From the NCBI GenBank assembly GCA_003326195.1, contig LXQE01000152.1:127902-191901 (forward strand): a stretch of 64,000 nt of DNA, read 5' to 3'. The translations under genes and the position numbers were made by a program. This stretch comes from Nostoc punctiforme NIES-2108 (lineage in GTDB: Bacteria; Cyanobacteriota; Cyanobacteriia; Cyanobacteriales; Nostocaceae). This document shows positions 9,115 to 17,173 of this stretch, in pieces (the stretch's first letter is position 1; every line of letters begins with the position of its first letter). The notes below the pieces were generated by a model. That model made no database searches. It was not told the origin of the DNA and saw only the letters and a program-made list of their open reading frames with translations.

Positions 9115-9532
9115 TGCCTCTTACTCAATTCGTTATCGGGTGAAATGTTTCTTTCGATTGACGTAAAATTATTTAAGTCCAGTAAATCCACTTAATCCTA
9201 ACCATACATACATTTGATTGATAATGCAAGACTTTTTTATAGTAATTTTACGTAGAGGCAAAAATTTTTTGGATATAGGTAGCTTATTTACCCCAAAAAA
9301 TATATCATTTGGACTTTGCAATACTTGAATTGTTTTTTGAAATTTTATCCTTATTCGGGGTGTTAAGCTGTCGTGCAGAGATTGGCAATAACTATTTCGA
9401 GATGAAATTATACAAGAGTCTCGATAATCTGCGTTCACAAGGAGCAATGAAAATTTCTTTTCCCTAGTAGAAACGCGATTAATCCCGTCTCTCCCCATTC
9501 CCCATTCACCAGGAAGCGCAAGCACTTATAAG
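9115..9532. other. intergenic, repeat fragments only
   Basis: A spacer between divergent genes. The minus-strand frame here starts in a repeat (about 9464-9515: a degenerate GTAGAAACGCGATTAATCCCGTCTCT palindrome, then a CCCCATTCCCCATTCACC tract) and is not credible as a gene. Confidence 0.45.
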
Positions 9533-10702
9533 ATGCGAACAATTGCAGAAATTAACGAGAAAATTAAGCGTCAACGTGCGGTGGTATTGACAACTGAAGA
9601 ATTAAAAGCACGAGTTGTAGAAATCGGTGTTACTAAAGCTGCTAAAGAAGTCGATGTAATTACCACTGGTACTTTTGAGCCTATGGAATCAAGTGGTGCA
9701 ATTATCAATCTGGGACATACTGACCCGCCGATAAAAATTCGCCGCTGTTGGTTAGATGGTGTGCCAGCATACTCTGGTTTTGGGGCAGTAGATTTATATT
9801 TAGGTGCGAGTTGCGCTGTGGAGACGACGGACGGGGAAGAAGTGCGAGAACGTGGTGGTGGTCATGTAATCGAAGATTTGATCGCTGGTAAATCTATACA
9901 CGTGAAAGCCCAAGGACAAGTAACAGATTGTTACCCCAGAGCAAATTTTGAAACTACAATTACCAGTGACACAATTAATCAGTTTTATTTATTCAATCCG
10001 CGCAATCTTTATCAAAATTTTATTGTTGGTGTAAATGGTGGCGATCGCCCCCTCTTCACCTATCTCGGTCCTTTACAACCGCGTCTGGGGAATGCTGTTT
10101 ATTCTAACCCCGGTGCGATTTCACCCTTACTCAACGACCCTGATTTGCAACTCGTTGGTATAGGTACTCGAATTTTTTTAGGCGGCGGTATTGGCTATGT
10201 CGCTTGGGAAGGCACTCAGCACTTCCCCTTACAAAAACGTTTAGCTAATCGTACACCGATTGGGCCTTCTGCCACTTTAGCTTTAATTGGTGATGCCAAG
10301 CAAATGGATGCTCATTGGGTGCGAGGGTGTTATTTCAAAAGTTATGGCCCCTCATTAATGTTAGGGGTTGGTGTACCACTACCTGTATTAAATGAACAAG
10401 TAATTGAACACTGCGCCGTCCAAGATCAAGACTTAGTAGCTCCAATAGTGGATTTTTCCATTCCTCGGCGCGTCCGTCCCACCTTTGGTTTGGTGAGTTA
10501 CGCCCAACTCAAATCTGGGCGGATCACCATAGAGGGCAAAGCAGTACGCTCTGCCCCCTTAGCGAGTTTGTTTTTTTCTAGGCAAGTCGCCCTAGAGTTG
10601 AAAAAGTGGATCGAAGCAGGTACGTTTACCCTTACAGAACCAGTTTCTCCAATTCCGATGGAGCGATCTTTTCTACCCCAAGACCGTCGGACGGATTTTT
10701 GA
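9533..10702 (+). CDS. DUF39 / HcyBio-type homocysteine biosynthesis protein
   Basis: A 389-residue cytoplasmic protein starting at ATG 9533 (MRTIAEINEKIKRQRAVVLT). It is recognised by the family signature: MESSGAIINLGHTDPPIKI at about residue 51, the Cys-containing GASCAVETTDGEEVRERGGG region, IGTRIFLGGGIGYVAWEGTQ, and FGLVSYAQLKSGRITIEGK. The family is linked, in methanogens, to an alternative route from aspartate semialdehyde to homocysteine that needs a ferredoxin partner. Many cyanobacteria carry it without the CBS/ferredoxin partner domain. No partner is seen next to it here. Expected role: sulfur insertion in homocysteine formation; this is inference from the family. Confidence 0.75.
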   Translation: MRTIAEINEKIKRQRAVVLTTEELKARVVEIGVTKAAKEVDVITTGTFEPMESSGAIINLGHTDPPIKIRRCWLDGVPAYSGFGAVDLYLGASCAVETTDGEEVRERGGGHVIEDLIAGKSIHVKAQGQVTDCYPRANFETTITSDTINQFYLFNPRNLYQNFIVGVNGGDRPLFTYLGPLQPRLGNAVYSNPGAISPLLNDPDLQLVGIGTRIFLGGGIGYVAWEGTQHFPLQKRLANRTPIGPSATLALIGDAKQMDAHWVRGCYFKSYGPSLMLGVGVPLPVLNEQVIEHCAVQDQDLVAPIVDFSIPRRVRPTFGLVSYAQLKSGRITIEGKAVRSAPLASLFFSRQVALELKKWIEAGTFTLTEPVSPIPMERSFLPQDRRTDF

Positions 10703-10798
10703 TTGGAGCAGAGAGCAGGGAGCAGGGGAGCAGAGGAGCAGTAAATCTTTCCCCTCTGCACCTCTGCTTTTTTTGCCCCATGCCCAATGCCCCATTCC
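10703..10798. repeat. low-complexity G/A and C/T repeat between convergent genes
   Basis: Runs of GAGCAGGGGAGCAGAGG followed by CCCCTCTGCACCTCTGC and CCCATGCCCAATGCCCCAT. These purine/pyrimidine tracts recur in many spacers of the window (50510-50585, 53550-53640) and inside the RND permease gene. Confidence 0.6.
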
Positions 10799-11824
10799 CT
10801 ACTCTTGAGTCGGTTTCGGTCGCTTGATGGGTTTAGGAGCGGGTGTTCTTGGTATAGGTTTTGACACCACTGAAGTGTCGCTGCCTGTACTTGTTTTCTT
10901 GATGGGACGAGGGGTTTCGCCAGTGCGTCTGGGGGGGAATGGTTTTCTACCACCAGCACCACCAATGCCAGCACGAGGCCCACCTTTAAATGGTGGTTTG
11001 CGTTTTTTGGGTAAATCAGCGATCGCCTCAGCTTTTTCTACTACCAAAACGTCTGCTTCCCGTTTGGCTTGGAAGTCCCAGAATTTGCCCACTGCTTTGG
11101 TAGTTAGCACACCCCTCAATTTCAACTTAAAATACTTGGGTTTGTCAGTTGATTTGCGTGGAGCCTGCCTAATTTTGACTACCAAGCTTTTAGCATCAAA
11201 AGATTGGTATACTACTTCACCACGAACAGAAAAACCACCATCTGCAACTTCTGATGAAGGTCTGGGGGCAGTTGTATTTAGTTCAGAGTTCTCGGATAAG
11301 CCATCATCGAGTGTCTCTAACTCTTGCAACTCAAAATCCGATTCGTCCTCATCTGTTGAGTTTTTAGCCAGATTTTCTGGCTCCCAAACTCCGACGATTT
11401 GGATGTGCAAGGTGTCATTTTCTTGTCTAGTACGTGGATATACTACCCACAAGTGTTCTTTTTCTAAGTCTAGATGATTCTTGACTAAGCTCATAATCCG
11501 GCCTAGGAGGACGGCATTGAGTTCTACACCATCTGGAGTCAGCAGCGTACCTTGAGTAAATTGTTCGCTGCTAGCATGATAGCGACCTCGGACTAAGCCG
11601 ATCGCTCGATACTGCATCGGTTCACTGGGAGGCGGAATCGGTTGCTGGCGATTAATCAAGTTCCCATTCGAGTCAGTCTCGCTGGGGTTGACAGGCAAAT
11701 TGTCAACTTCTTTAGAGGAATGGGCTGCTATATGAACATTAGCGGCTGCCTCTATGTTAGTTGGGCCCTGGTTAGAGGCAGAAGAATTGGAAGATTCAGG
11801 CAACGGCATCAGGTCGGAATTCAT
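10799..11824 (-). CDS. conserved cyanobacterial protein of unknown function, basic Pro/Gly-rich C-terminus
   Basis: The frame extends up to 11923, but ATG 11824 (MNSDLMPLPESS) has a strong AAGGAG five bases upstream, so 341 residues is preferred. Residues 1-75 are Ser/Asn/Pro-rich and disordered. About residues 75-160 form a conserved block (YRAIGLVRGRY, VVYPRTRQENDTLHIQIVGV). An acidic linker and a second block (about 200-260, EVVYQSFDAKSLVVKIRQ) follow. The last 60 residues are very basic and rich in Pro, Arg and Lys. A nucleic-acid or ribosome-associated role is possible from the tail, but this is inference. I recognise no named domain. Confidence 0.65.
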   Translation of the reverse strand: MNSDLMPLPESSNSSASNQGPTNIEAAANVHIAAHSSKEVDNLPVNPSETDSNGNLINRQQPIPPPSEPMQYRAIGLVRGRYHASSEQFTQGTLLTPDGVELNAVLLGRIMSLVKNHLDLEKEHLWVVYPRTRQENDTLHIQIVGVWEPENLAKNSTDEDESDFELQELETLDDGLSENSELNTTAPRPSSEVADGGFSVRGEVVYQSFDAKSLVVKIRQAPRKSTDKPKYFKLKLRGVLTTKAVGKFWDFQAKREADVLVVEKAEAIADLPKKRKPPFKGGPRAGIGGAGGRKPFPPRRTGETPRPIKKTSTGSDTSVVSKPIPRTPAPKPIKRPKPTQE

Positions 11825-12202
11825 AAAAACTCCTTGCGGCGGAGACACATCCCATTGTGGGATTTTACAAAGGCAGCTGGAAAGAGCATTTGTGCGACTG
11901 ATGAAAGTATATTGGCTTTTCACAAAATCACACTAGGGTACTCTATACAATCCTAAAGGCGCTAAATTTAATGTATAAACACTAAATGTCTAATTTAGCG
12001 GCTTTACACTAGTTTCGGAAGCATATCATAGCTACAATTCTGACGGCTCCTCCTAAAGTCATCACTTACTTTAGCAGTGTGGATAGTTAATTGTTATAAA
12101 ATTCACAGGCAATTGGCGGTATTCCGCAAAGTTTTGGAAATTTTTAACTTTACGATTTGTGTAAATGATAATGTCATTAAAATTTAGGAGAAAGACAAAA
12201 CC
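11825..12202. other. intergenic between divergent genes, with an inverted repeat
   Basis: It contains an imperfect inverted repeat at about 11955-12005 (AAGGCGCTAAATTTA against TAATTTAGCGGCTT), possibly a leader structure. The TPR gene has AGGAG about 15 bases before its GTG start. Nothing else stands out. Confidence 0.4.
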
Positions 12203-13096
12203 GTGTCTCAACCGCGCAATCGTTGGATAGTTCAAGTCGTCTTAGCGGTGGCAATTCTTGCTTTTGTGGGTGTTTCGGTGATTCCCATAATTGGAGCATT
12301 TAATAATACGCCACCCTCAAGTCAGAATACTGCTAGCACCAGAGGCAGTTTGTCCTCCGCTGACCAAAAATCAAAACTGGAAGACGAAGCACGGGGTTAT
12401 GAACAGGTTTTGCAAAGGGAACCAGAAAATCAGACTGCGCTTAAAGGTCTGTTACAAGCGCGGCTGCAATTACTGAGTCAAAAAGATAAAAGTGAGGTTA
12501 AACCAGCTGATATCCAAGTTGTCATTGAACCCCTAGAAAAGCTAGCAAAGCTGAATCCCGAACAGTCAGAATATTCAGTGTTACTAGCTCAAGCCAAACA
12601 GCAAATTGGCGATCGCGAAGGAGCCGCTCAAGCTTATCGTTCGATTTTGTCCAGCAAACCGGGCGATTTGAAGGCTTTGCAAGGAATGGTGGCTCTATTG
12701 ATCAGTCAGCAACGCCCCGAAGCAGCCATTGGTTTGTTGCAAGAAACCCTCTCTAATGCAGCCCAAGCAAATACAATTCAGCCTGGAAGTGTAGATATAG
12801 TAGCCGTGCAGGTGCTGTTAGGTTCTGTTCATGCTTCCCAGAAACGTTACGCTCAAGCTAGCTCTGTATATGACCAGGCAATTAAGAAAGATCCCAAGGA
12901 TTTTCGCCCCGTCGTGGCAAAAGCGATGCTCCTGAAACAACAGGGCAAAGATGCAGATGCAAAACCTTTGTTTGATAGTGCCGCAGCTTTAGCACCTGCT
13001 AAGTACAGAGACGAAATTAAGAAGGCAGGAACGGTTTCCCCCATTCCTAAATCTGCTTCATCTCCCGCATCTTCATTGGGAAATACTCCCAAGTAA
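12203..13096 (+). CDS. membrane-anchored TPR protein
   Basis: 297 residues with a GTG start (VSQPRNRWIVQVVLAVAI). One N-terminal membrane helix (about residues 8-30) is followed by a Ser/Asn linker and a helical domain. TPR-like pairs are visible at about 65-95 (YEQVLQREPENQTALKGLLQ), 120-150 (EQSEYSVLLAQAKQQIGD), 150-180 and 215-260 (KRYAQASSVYDQAIKKDPKD). The C-terminus is Ser/Pro-rich. The topology suggests an anchored protein-interaction platform, either cytoplasmic or lumenal. No partner gene is adjacent; the Mn exporter gene converges on it. Confidence 0.75.
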   Translation: MSQPRNRWIVQVVLAVAILAFVGVSVIPIIGAFNNTPPSSQNTASTRGSLSSADQKSKLEDEARGYEQVLQREPENQTALKGLLQARLQLLSQKDKSEVKPADIQVVIEPLEKLAKLNPEQSEYSVLLAQAKQQIGDREGAAQAYRSILSSKPGDLKALQGMVALLISQQRPEAAIGLLQETLSNAAQANTIQPGSVDIVAVQVLLGSVHASQKRYAQASSVYDQAIKKDPKDFRPVVAKAMLLKQQGKDADAKPLFDSAAALAPAKYRDEIKKAGTVSPIPKSASSPASSLGNTPK

Positions 13097-13138
13097 TGGG
13101 CATTGGGAAAGAGAAAGCAGGAAGCAGAAGTTCTTTAA

Positions 13139-13168
13139 TTTTGAATTTTGAATTTTGAATTTTTAATT
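13139..13168. repeat. short tandem repeat TTTTGAA
   Basis: Heptamer-type tandem repeat (about four units of TTTTGAA) in the spacer between convergent genes. It is typical of short tandemly repeated sequences in filamentous cyanobacteria. Confidence 0.7.
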
Positions 13169-13191
13169 GATTTCTCCCCTGCTTCTTCCCC

Positions 13192-13809
13192 TCACGCTCC
13201 TTCAATGGCAGCAACAATACCAAAGACTAAAAACAGGCATCCGCCAATCAGGGTGAGTTGACGCTCAGAAATGCGTCCGGCAATCATTTTGCCGCCGATA
13301 ACTGCGATCGCAGCACAAATAGAATGTCCTAAAATTGCACCTATTGTGACTCCAATGGGGTTATTACCTGCTGCTAGGGCAATAGTGGCAATTTGGGTGC
13401 GATCGCCCCACTCTGCCATAAATGTCAACACAAAGGCTTCTATGACAATTGCCAAACCAGTCTTTTGCTTTGGTAACTGCAAATCTGCTTGTTTCACCGC
13501 AGCTTCAGCTTCTTCCACAACTTCTGTATCACAAGCGGCGGACATCTTACTAGCGTCATACAACAGCTTGATACCGAAGGCAATAAATAAAGCTATTTCG
13601 GCGTAATGAATATAAACTTTTGGCAACAAAGATACCGCTTGTCCAAATATCACCGAAAGGATTGTCATCGCGGCTAAAGCAGCTGTCACACCGATAAATA
13701 CCAGCCGCCGCGGGTGGTGCATTGCCAAAATTACAGCAATAAAAAATGTTTTATCGCCTAGTTCTGAAACTGTAATTAGTAATAAACCTGCGGTAAAAGC
13801 TGTTAACAC
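13192..13809 (-). CDS. TMEM165/GDT1 (UPF0016) family manganese exporter
   Basis: A 205-residue membrane protein with GTG start. It has two homologous halves of three helices each, each with the signature acidic motif: ELGDKTFF at about residue 16 and EWGDRTQIAT at about residue 132, separated by a cytoplasmic linker (about 90-118). In cyanobacteria this family (Mnx in Synechocystis) moves Mn2+ out of the cytoplasm, into the thylakoid lumen or the periplasm, and protects against Mn excess. The transcript leader holds a yybP-ykoY type riboswitch (13861-14015), whose ligand is Mn2+. This independently supports the manganese assignment. Length and motif spacing are normal. Confidence 0.9.
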   Translation of the reverse strand: MLTAFTAGLLLITVSELGDKTFFIAVILAMHHPRRLVFIGVTAALAAMTILSVIFGQAVSLLPKVYIHYAEIALFIAFGIKLLYDASKMSAACDTEVVEEAEAAVKQADLQLPKQKTGLAIVIEAFVLTFMAEWGDRTQIATIALAAGNNPIGVTIGAILGHSICAAIAVIGGKMIAGRISERQLTLIGGCLFLVFGIVAAIEGA

Positions 13810-13860
13810 TCTCTCAAGCTCCTGAAGAATCGTTTACCGATGTGAAGCTTGATGAGAGCC

Positions 13861-14015
13861 AAAAGACCTCACCAAGTTTACACTTTTCGGTGTGAACTTA
13901 GTGAAGGTCTCGCTTTCAAATATTAGTTACTTGCCATCTGAACCAGGCTCATCGCCAGTATGTTGATTCAGATGTACTGGCTTTCAAGTTTTCTGCCAGC
14001 AGCTACTCCCCTTCT
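13861..14015 (-). promoter_or_regulatory. yybP-ykoY manganese riboswitch with terminator-type expression platform
   Basis: Read on the minus strand, the leader carries AAGGGGAGTAGCT (14001-14013), the signature 5' element of the yybP-ykoY class. Further on, GAGACCTTCACT and GGTGAGGTCTTTT form a long hairpin followed by T residues (13859-13912). This is the usual switch/terminator half of the class. A consensus promoter lies just upstream (14027-14056), and the TMEM165-family Mn exporter starts 52 bases downstream. High Mn2+ would be expected to allow expression. The exact fold was drawn by eye. Confidence 0.85.
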
Positions 14016-14026
14016 ATGCGTTCACG

Positions 14027-14056
14027 ATTATACATATTTTCCATGTATTAAGTCAA
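14027..14056 (-). promoter_or_regulatory. sigma70-type promoter of the riboswitch transcript
   Basis: On the minus strand, TTGACT (14051-14056), an 18-base spacer, and TATAAT (14027-14032). Transcription would begin near 14020, a few bases before the riboswitch motif. The match is nearly complete to consensus. Confidence 0.8.
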
Positions 14057-14119
14057 GAGAGTAGGCAATATAGAGGTATAACTGTAGAGTGAAGCGGTAC
14101 ATACAGACTGATTCAGGGC

Positions 14120-14584
14120 TTACTGAGGTAAAAACTCATCATCTGTGACTTCTGCTAGCTGGTATAGACAGTTCAGAGGAAAGGATTCTATTGACAAGCC
14201 AATTTCAGCTTTTGCTTGCTTAACCGCTTGTGTGTAACACTCAGCAAAAACTATCTCAAGATAAGATTTGAGACTAGGTGAATCATCTAGAGCTTCTTTG
14301 ACACCTCTACGATGTTCAATTATGCTTCCTTCCCAGCTACCGCTTCTTTTGTCGGGCTGAAATTGCCATTTGAGCAAATGCATCAGAATTACAATCAGAT
14401 TACTCTTGAAACTTCGGCGCTCACTCCTTCCCATATCGGCAATTTCTTCAATTAGGTTCTCCCACTCAACGTTTGCGTAATCCTGACTTTGCAATTTTTC
14501 TACAGTCGTTTCTATCCATTGCAAGTAATCAATCTCATATAGGGTTTGGGAATGTGCCTTTAGGGAAGACATAGCAGTTTCCAT
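14120..14584 (-). CDS. DUF29 family protein
   Basis: A 154-residue soluble helical protein. TLYEIDYLQWIETTVEKLQ at the N-terminus, then NLIEEIADMGRSERRSFKSN and LMHLLKWQFQP, are the hallmarks of DUF29, a family expanded in cyanobacteria with many paralogues per genome. No catalytic function is known. Starts at METAMSS or at the inner Met (MSSLKAHS, 14572) are both possible. It is alone between the riboswitch leader and por, in the same direction as por but separated from it by 226 bp that contain an inverted repeat (14630-14652). Confidence 0.85.
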   Translation of the reverse strand: METAMSSLKAHSQTLYEIDYLQWIETTVEKLQSQDYANVEWENLIEEIADMGRSERRSFKSNLIVILMHLLKWQFQPDKRSGSWEGSIIEHRRGVKEALDDSPSLKSYLEIVFAECYTQAVKQAKAEIGLSIESFPLNCLYQLAEVTDDEFLPQ

Positions 14585-14629
14585 CAGAAATCTTTAGATA
14601 ATATCTCACATATCTTTACAATTAACATC

Positions 14630-14652
14630 GGTGCGTTAAAGTCTAACGCACC
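14630..14652. repeat. hairpin repeat GGTGCGTTA/TAACGCACC
   Basis: A 9-bp perfect inverted repeat with a 5-base loop, followed by CTACGG. It is a common dispersed hairpin of cyanobacterial spacers and could act as the terminator of por, which ends at 14811 on the minus strand. Confidence 0.5.
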
Positions 14653-14810
14653 CTACGGCCTAAAGTAATTGCCAATTGTCTATAACTTTACTAAAGTCAG
14701 AGGTGACGTAATAATCACCTCAAGCATTACTTACCTGCACAATAATGCCAATTCATTCCAAAAAATGAATTTATGAATCATGCACAAGGGTAACGCCACC
14801 TCCTGTTCCG

Positions 14811-15770
14811 TCATGCAAGTCCAACTAACTTGGCGCTTAGTTCCCACATACGATCGCCTTTGTCGTCATCACGGGCTTGAGGAGAGACTTTTTGCACAAA
14901 AGACTTGCCATCTTTCTTCTGGCGATTTCCCCAACTCCAATAAATACCGGATTGATTATACTCAGGATCGGCAACCACAGCAGCAACCCGTTCTCCCGCT
15001 AACTCCTGAGACACATATCCCCCAGTGATGTACTTCTGGAATAATGGAAAGATTTTCTGAAACAGGGGATAGTGGTTTCTAAATAGCGGCGTTTCTGCAA
15101 CACATCCCGGATAAAGAGAATTGAAGACAATACCGGTTGACTGGTGATAGCGATCGTGCAGTTCCCGCATAGTCAGCACGTTGCAAACCTTGCTGTCTTT
15201 GTAAGCTTTGACTGGTTCAAATTTCTTGCCATCAATCATCGATATTGGCTCTTTAAACCCTTCTGCAAAGCCTTGCAAATCGCCTAAGTCGGGACGTGGT
15301 GGAATCTTTCCACCCAGTTCGTCTGGATTGTGGGTGACTGTTCCTAAAATTACTAGCCTTGGCTCTAAAGATGATTTCTTCAAATCCTCTATCATCAGGT
15401 TGCACAATAGGAAATGACCCAGATGATTGGTAGTGACAGTTAACTCGTAACCTTCGGGACTGCGTAAAGGCTCTTTGATTAAGGGCATATAAATTGCAGC
15501 GTTGCACACCAAAGCGTCTAAAGACTTTCCAGTAGCTCGGAAGTTCTTCACGAAGTGTCGGACACTTTCCAAGGAGCCAAGGTCAATATGTATGCTGGTA
15601 TAACTGTTGTAGGGAATTTCCACATCTTGAGCAGCTTTTTGTGCCTTCGCTAAATCCCGACATGCCAGCACTACATACCATCCTTTATCAGCAAGAGCTT
15701 TTGCAGCATACAAACCCACCCCCGAAGAGGCACCCGTAATTACAACCGTTGGCTTCTGATGTTGTTCCAT
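14811..15770 (-). CDS. por: light-dependent protochlorophyllide reductase (LPOR)
   Basis: A 319-residue member of the SDR superfamily that reduces protochlorophyllide to chlorophyllide with NADPH and light, at the thylakoid or plasma membrane. The cofactor loop GASSGVGLYAAKAL is at residues 13-26, the NAG-type motif is VCNAAIYMPL, and the catalytic pair is Tyr190 and Lys194 in AYKDSKVCN. The LPOR-specific segment after SLYPGCVAETPLFR, with its conserved Cys, is intact, so this is a real LPOR and not a generic SDR. Its stop is tightly defined. The ferredoxin-MBL gene lies 227 bp upstream in the same direction, with a repeat between them. Light-dependent and dark-operative reductases usually coexist in cyanobacteria; only the former is here. 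Confidence 0.95.
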   Translation of the reverse strand: MEQHQKPTVVITGASSGVGLYAAKALADKGWYVVLACRDLAKAQKAAQDVEIPYNSYTSIHIDLGSLESVRHFVKNFRATGKSLDALVCNAAIYMPLIKEPLRSPEGYELTVTTNHLGHFLLCNLMIEDLKKSSLEPRLVILGTVTHNPDELGGKIPPRPDLGDLQGFAEGFKEPISMIDGKKFEPVKAYKDSKVCNVLTMRELHDRYHQSTGIVFNSLYPGCVAETPLFRNHYPLFQKIFPLFQKYITGGYVSQELAGERVAAVVADPEYNQSGIYWSWGNRQKKDGKSFVQKVSPQARDDDKGDRMWELSAKLVGLA

Positions 15771-15936
15771 TGTGTTCGCACTCCATTGACTGTCTCTAGG
15801 ATCTCATACCAGTGAGCCATGATTGTCATTAGCTTTTTCAAGGCTGCATTAGAGGATGTTTGAAAAGTCCTATTGTCGGTATCAAAAGTTTTAGATCCTT
15901 CTAAATCACCCTTAAAAAGGGAGAATCACGTGAAAA

Positions 15937-15964
15937 GTAGAGGCGCAAAGCCTTGCGCCCCTAC
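15937..15964. repeat. palindromic repeat GTAGAGGCGCAA...TTGCGCCCCTAC
   Basis: A 28-base hairpin with 12-base arms (one mismatch or G-T pair) in the por/MBL spacer. It belongs to the same dispersed GTAGAGAC-type family as 22174 and 48376, and could terminate the MBL transcript. Confidence 0.6.
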
Positions 15965-15997
15965 TGCGTGGTCTTGTACCTGAAAATAGCTGTAATG

Positions 15998-16873
15998 TCA
16001 ATCCAAAGATTCCATAAGCTCAATACACTTGTGCATCTGCTGGCGCATGGTTTCCCGATCGGCATGAAACCTTCGCCCATGACCTGGTAGTACCCATTCA
16101 AAAGAGTAATTAGCCAAATTACGCATTGATTTAGTCTGTTCTGACCAAGAATACCAGCAAGCACCGTGGAATGCAGTCAGTTGGTGCAAGCTTTCTGACC
16201 AAGCGAGATGATCGCCAGTGAACAGAAACTTATTTTTATAAAGTAAAACTGTGTGTCCTTTGGTATGACCGGGAACTGGGATAATTAATAAATCCTCAGT
16301 CAAAGTAAATGCTTCAGAACCAGTTAGCTGTATTTCTACATTGCGCGTATCGGCAGTAATATCATCAATGTGGAGGATGCGATCGCACTGAAAATGCTCG
16401 GCAAACTTTTGATGATCTGCCACATCATCCTTATGAGTTAGGTACATGTAACGAATCGGCCCCAGTTCTTCTAAGCGCTTGACTAAAGGCGGCGTAAACC
16501 GGGGAGAATCCACCAAAATATTACCTTCTGGAAGTTGAATTAAATAGCTAGCAGCACCGTAAGATTTTTCCGAATGATAACCACAGTGGTAAATATTTTC
16601 CACTACTAACATTGGAAAACTTTGTTGAGCATCTTTGATATCTTTTGGTTTTTCAACTGTGCCGATAGAACTAGTAGGACAAGCTAAAAGTGCTTCCAGG
16701 GCTGCTAATCTTTCTGCATCATTGGTTGGTTGATGATAAACCGCCGACTGTTCATCAACACGAGAAAACACTTCAGGAGTCATCCAGCGACAGGTATCAC
16801 AATCAATACAGGTAGTATCTACATAAAAATCGCCGTTGACATTTTGGGAGCGACGCTGATTTAAATGAGCCAT
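15998..16873 (-). CDS. ferredoxin-like domain fused to metallo-beta-lactamase-fold hydrolase
   Basis: A 291-residue cytoplasmic protein. Residues 17-70 form a small ferredoxin-like domain with CIDCDTC (C-x2-C-x2-C) and a fourth Cys in LLACPTSSIG, enough for one [4Fe-4S] cluster. From about residue 85 there is an MBL fold with the metal motif variant THKDDVADH, then PVPGHTKGH, FTGDHLAW and LPGHGRRFH as the further metal ligands. Such Fd-MBL proteins occur in cyanobacteria and plants. They may act on a thioester or glyoxalase-type substrate under redox control, which is not established. It is upstream of por on the same strand, but a 227-bp gap with a palindrome makes co-transcription uncertain. 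Confidence 0.8.
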   Translation of the reverse strand: MAHLNQRRSQNVNGDFYVDTTCIDCDTCRWMTPEVFSRVDEQSAVYHQPTNDAERLAALEALLACPTSSIGTVEKPKDIKDAQQSFPMLVVENIYHCGYHSEKSYGAASYLIQLPEGNILVDSPRFTPPLVKRLEELGPIRYMYLTHKDDVADHQKFAEHFQCDRILHIDDITADTRNVEIQLTGSEAFTLTEDLLIIPVPGHTKGHTVLLYKNKFLFTGDHLAWSESLHQLTAFHGACWYSWSEQTKSMRNLANYSFEWVLPGHGRRFHADRETMRQQMHKCIELMESLD

Positions 16874-17173
16874 ATTAATCCTTTTGCTTCCAACCCCTTA
16901 CTGGGGAGCGAGAAATCCTATCCTATGTCACTACGCTAGCAAAATTGATTTGAGATTGTAGACATCACTAAAAGTAAATCTGTTCAAAGATATAAAAACT
17001 CTTGAAACAATTTTTTATGACAAGTGAGAAATCCGGGTTCAGTGGCTTCAATGGGTCAAATTATGCTCCAAGTGAGCCTCCTATCTCCTTTAAGTATCAC
17101 CTGATTTTAGGAATTGGTATAGCTTATGAGTTGCTAATGGGAACAATCAAGAATAAATCCCTTTGCCAATAAA

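Noticed and set aside
9169..9525. 118-codon minus-strand ORF
   Set aside because: Its start lies in a repeat tract (MLALPGEWGMG is translated spacer repeat), and no recognisable protein features follow.
10824..11477. 217-codon plus-strand ORF opposite the basic protein gene
   Set aside because: Complementary shadow of a gene with a strong ribosome site (AAGGAG before ATG 11824).
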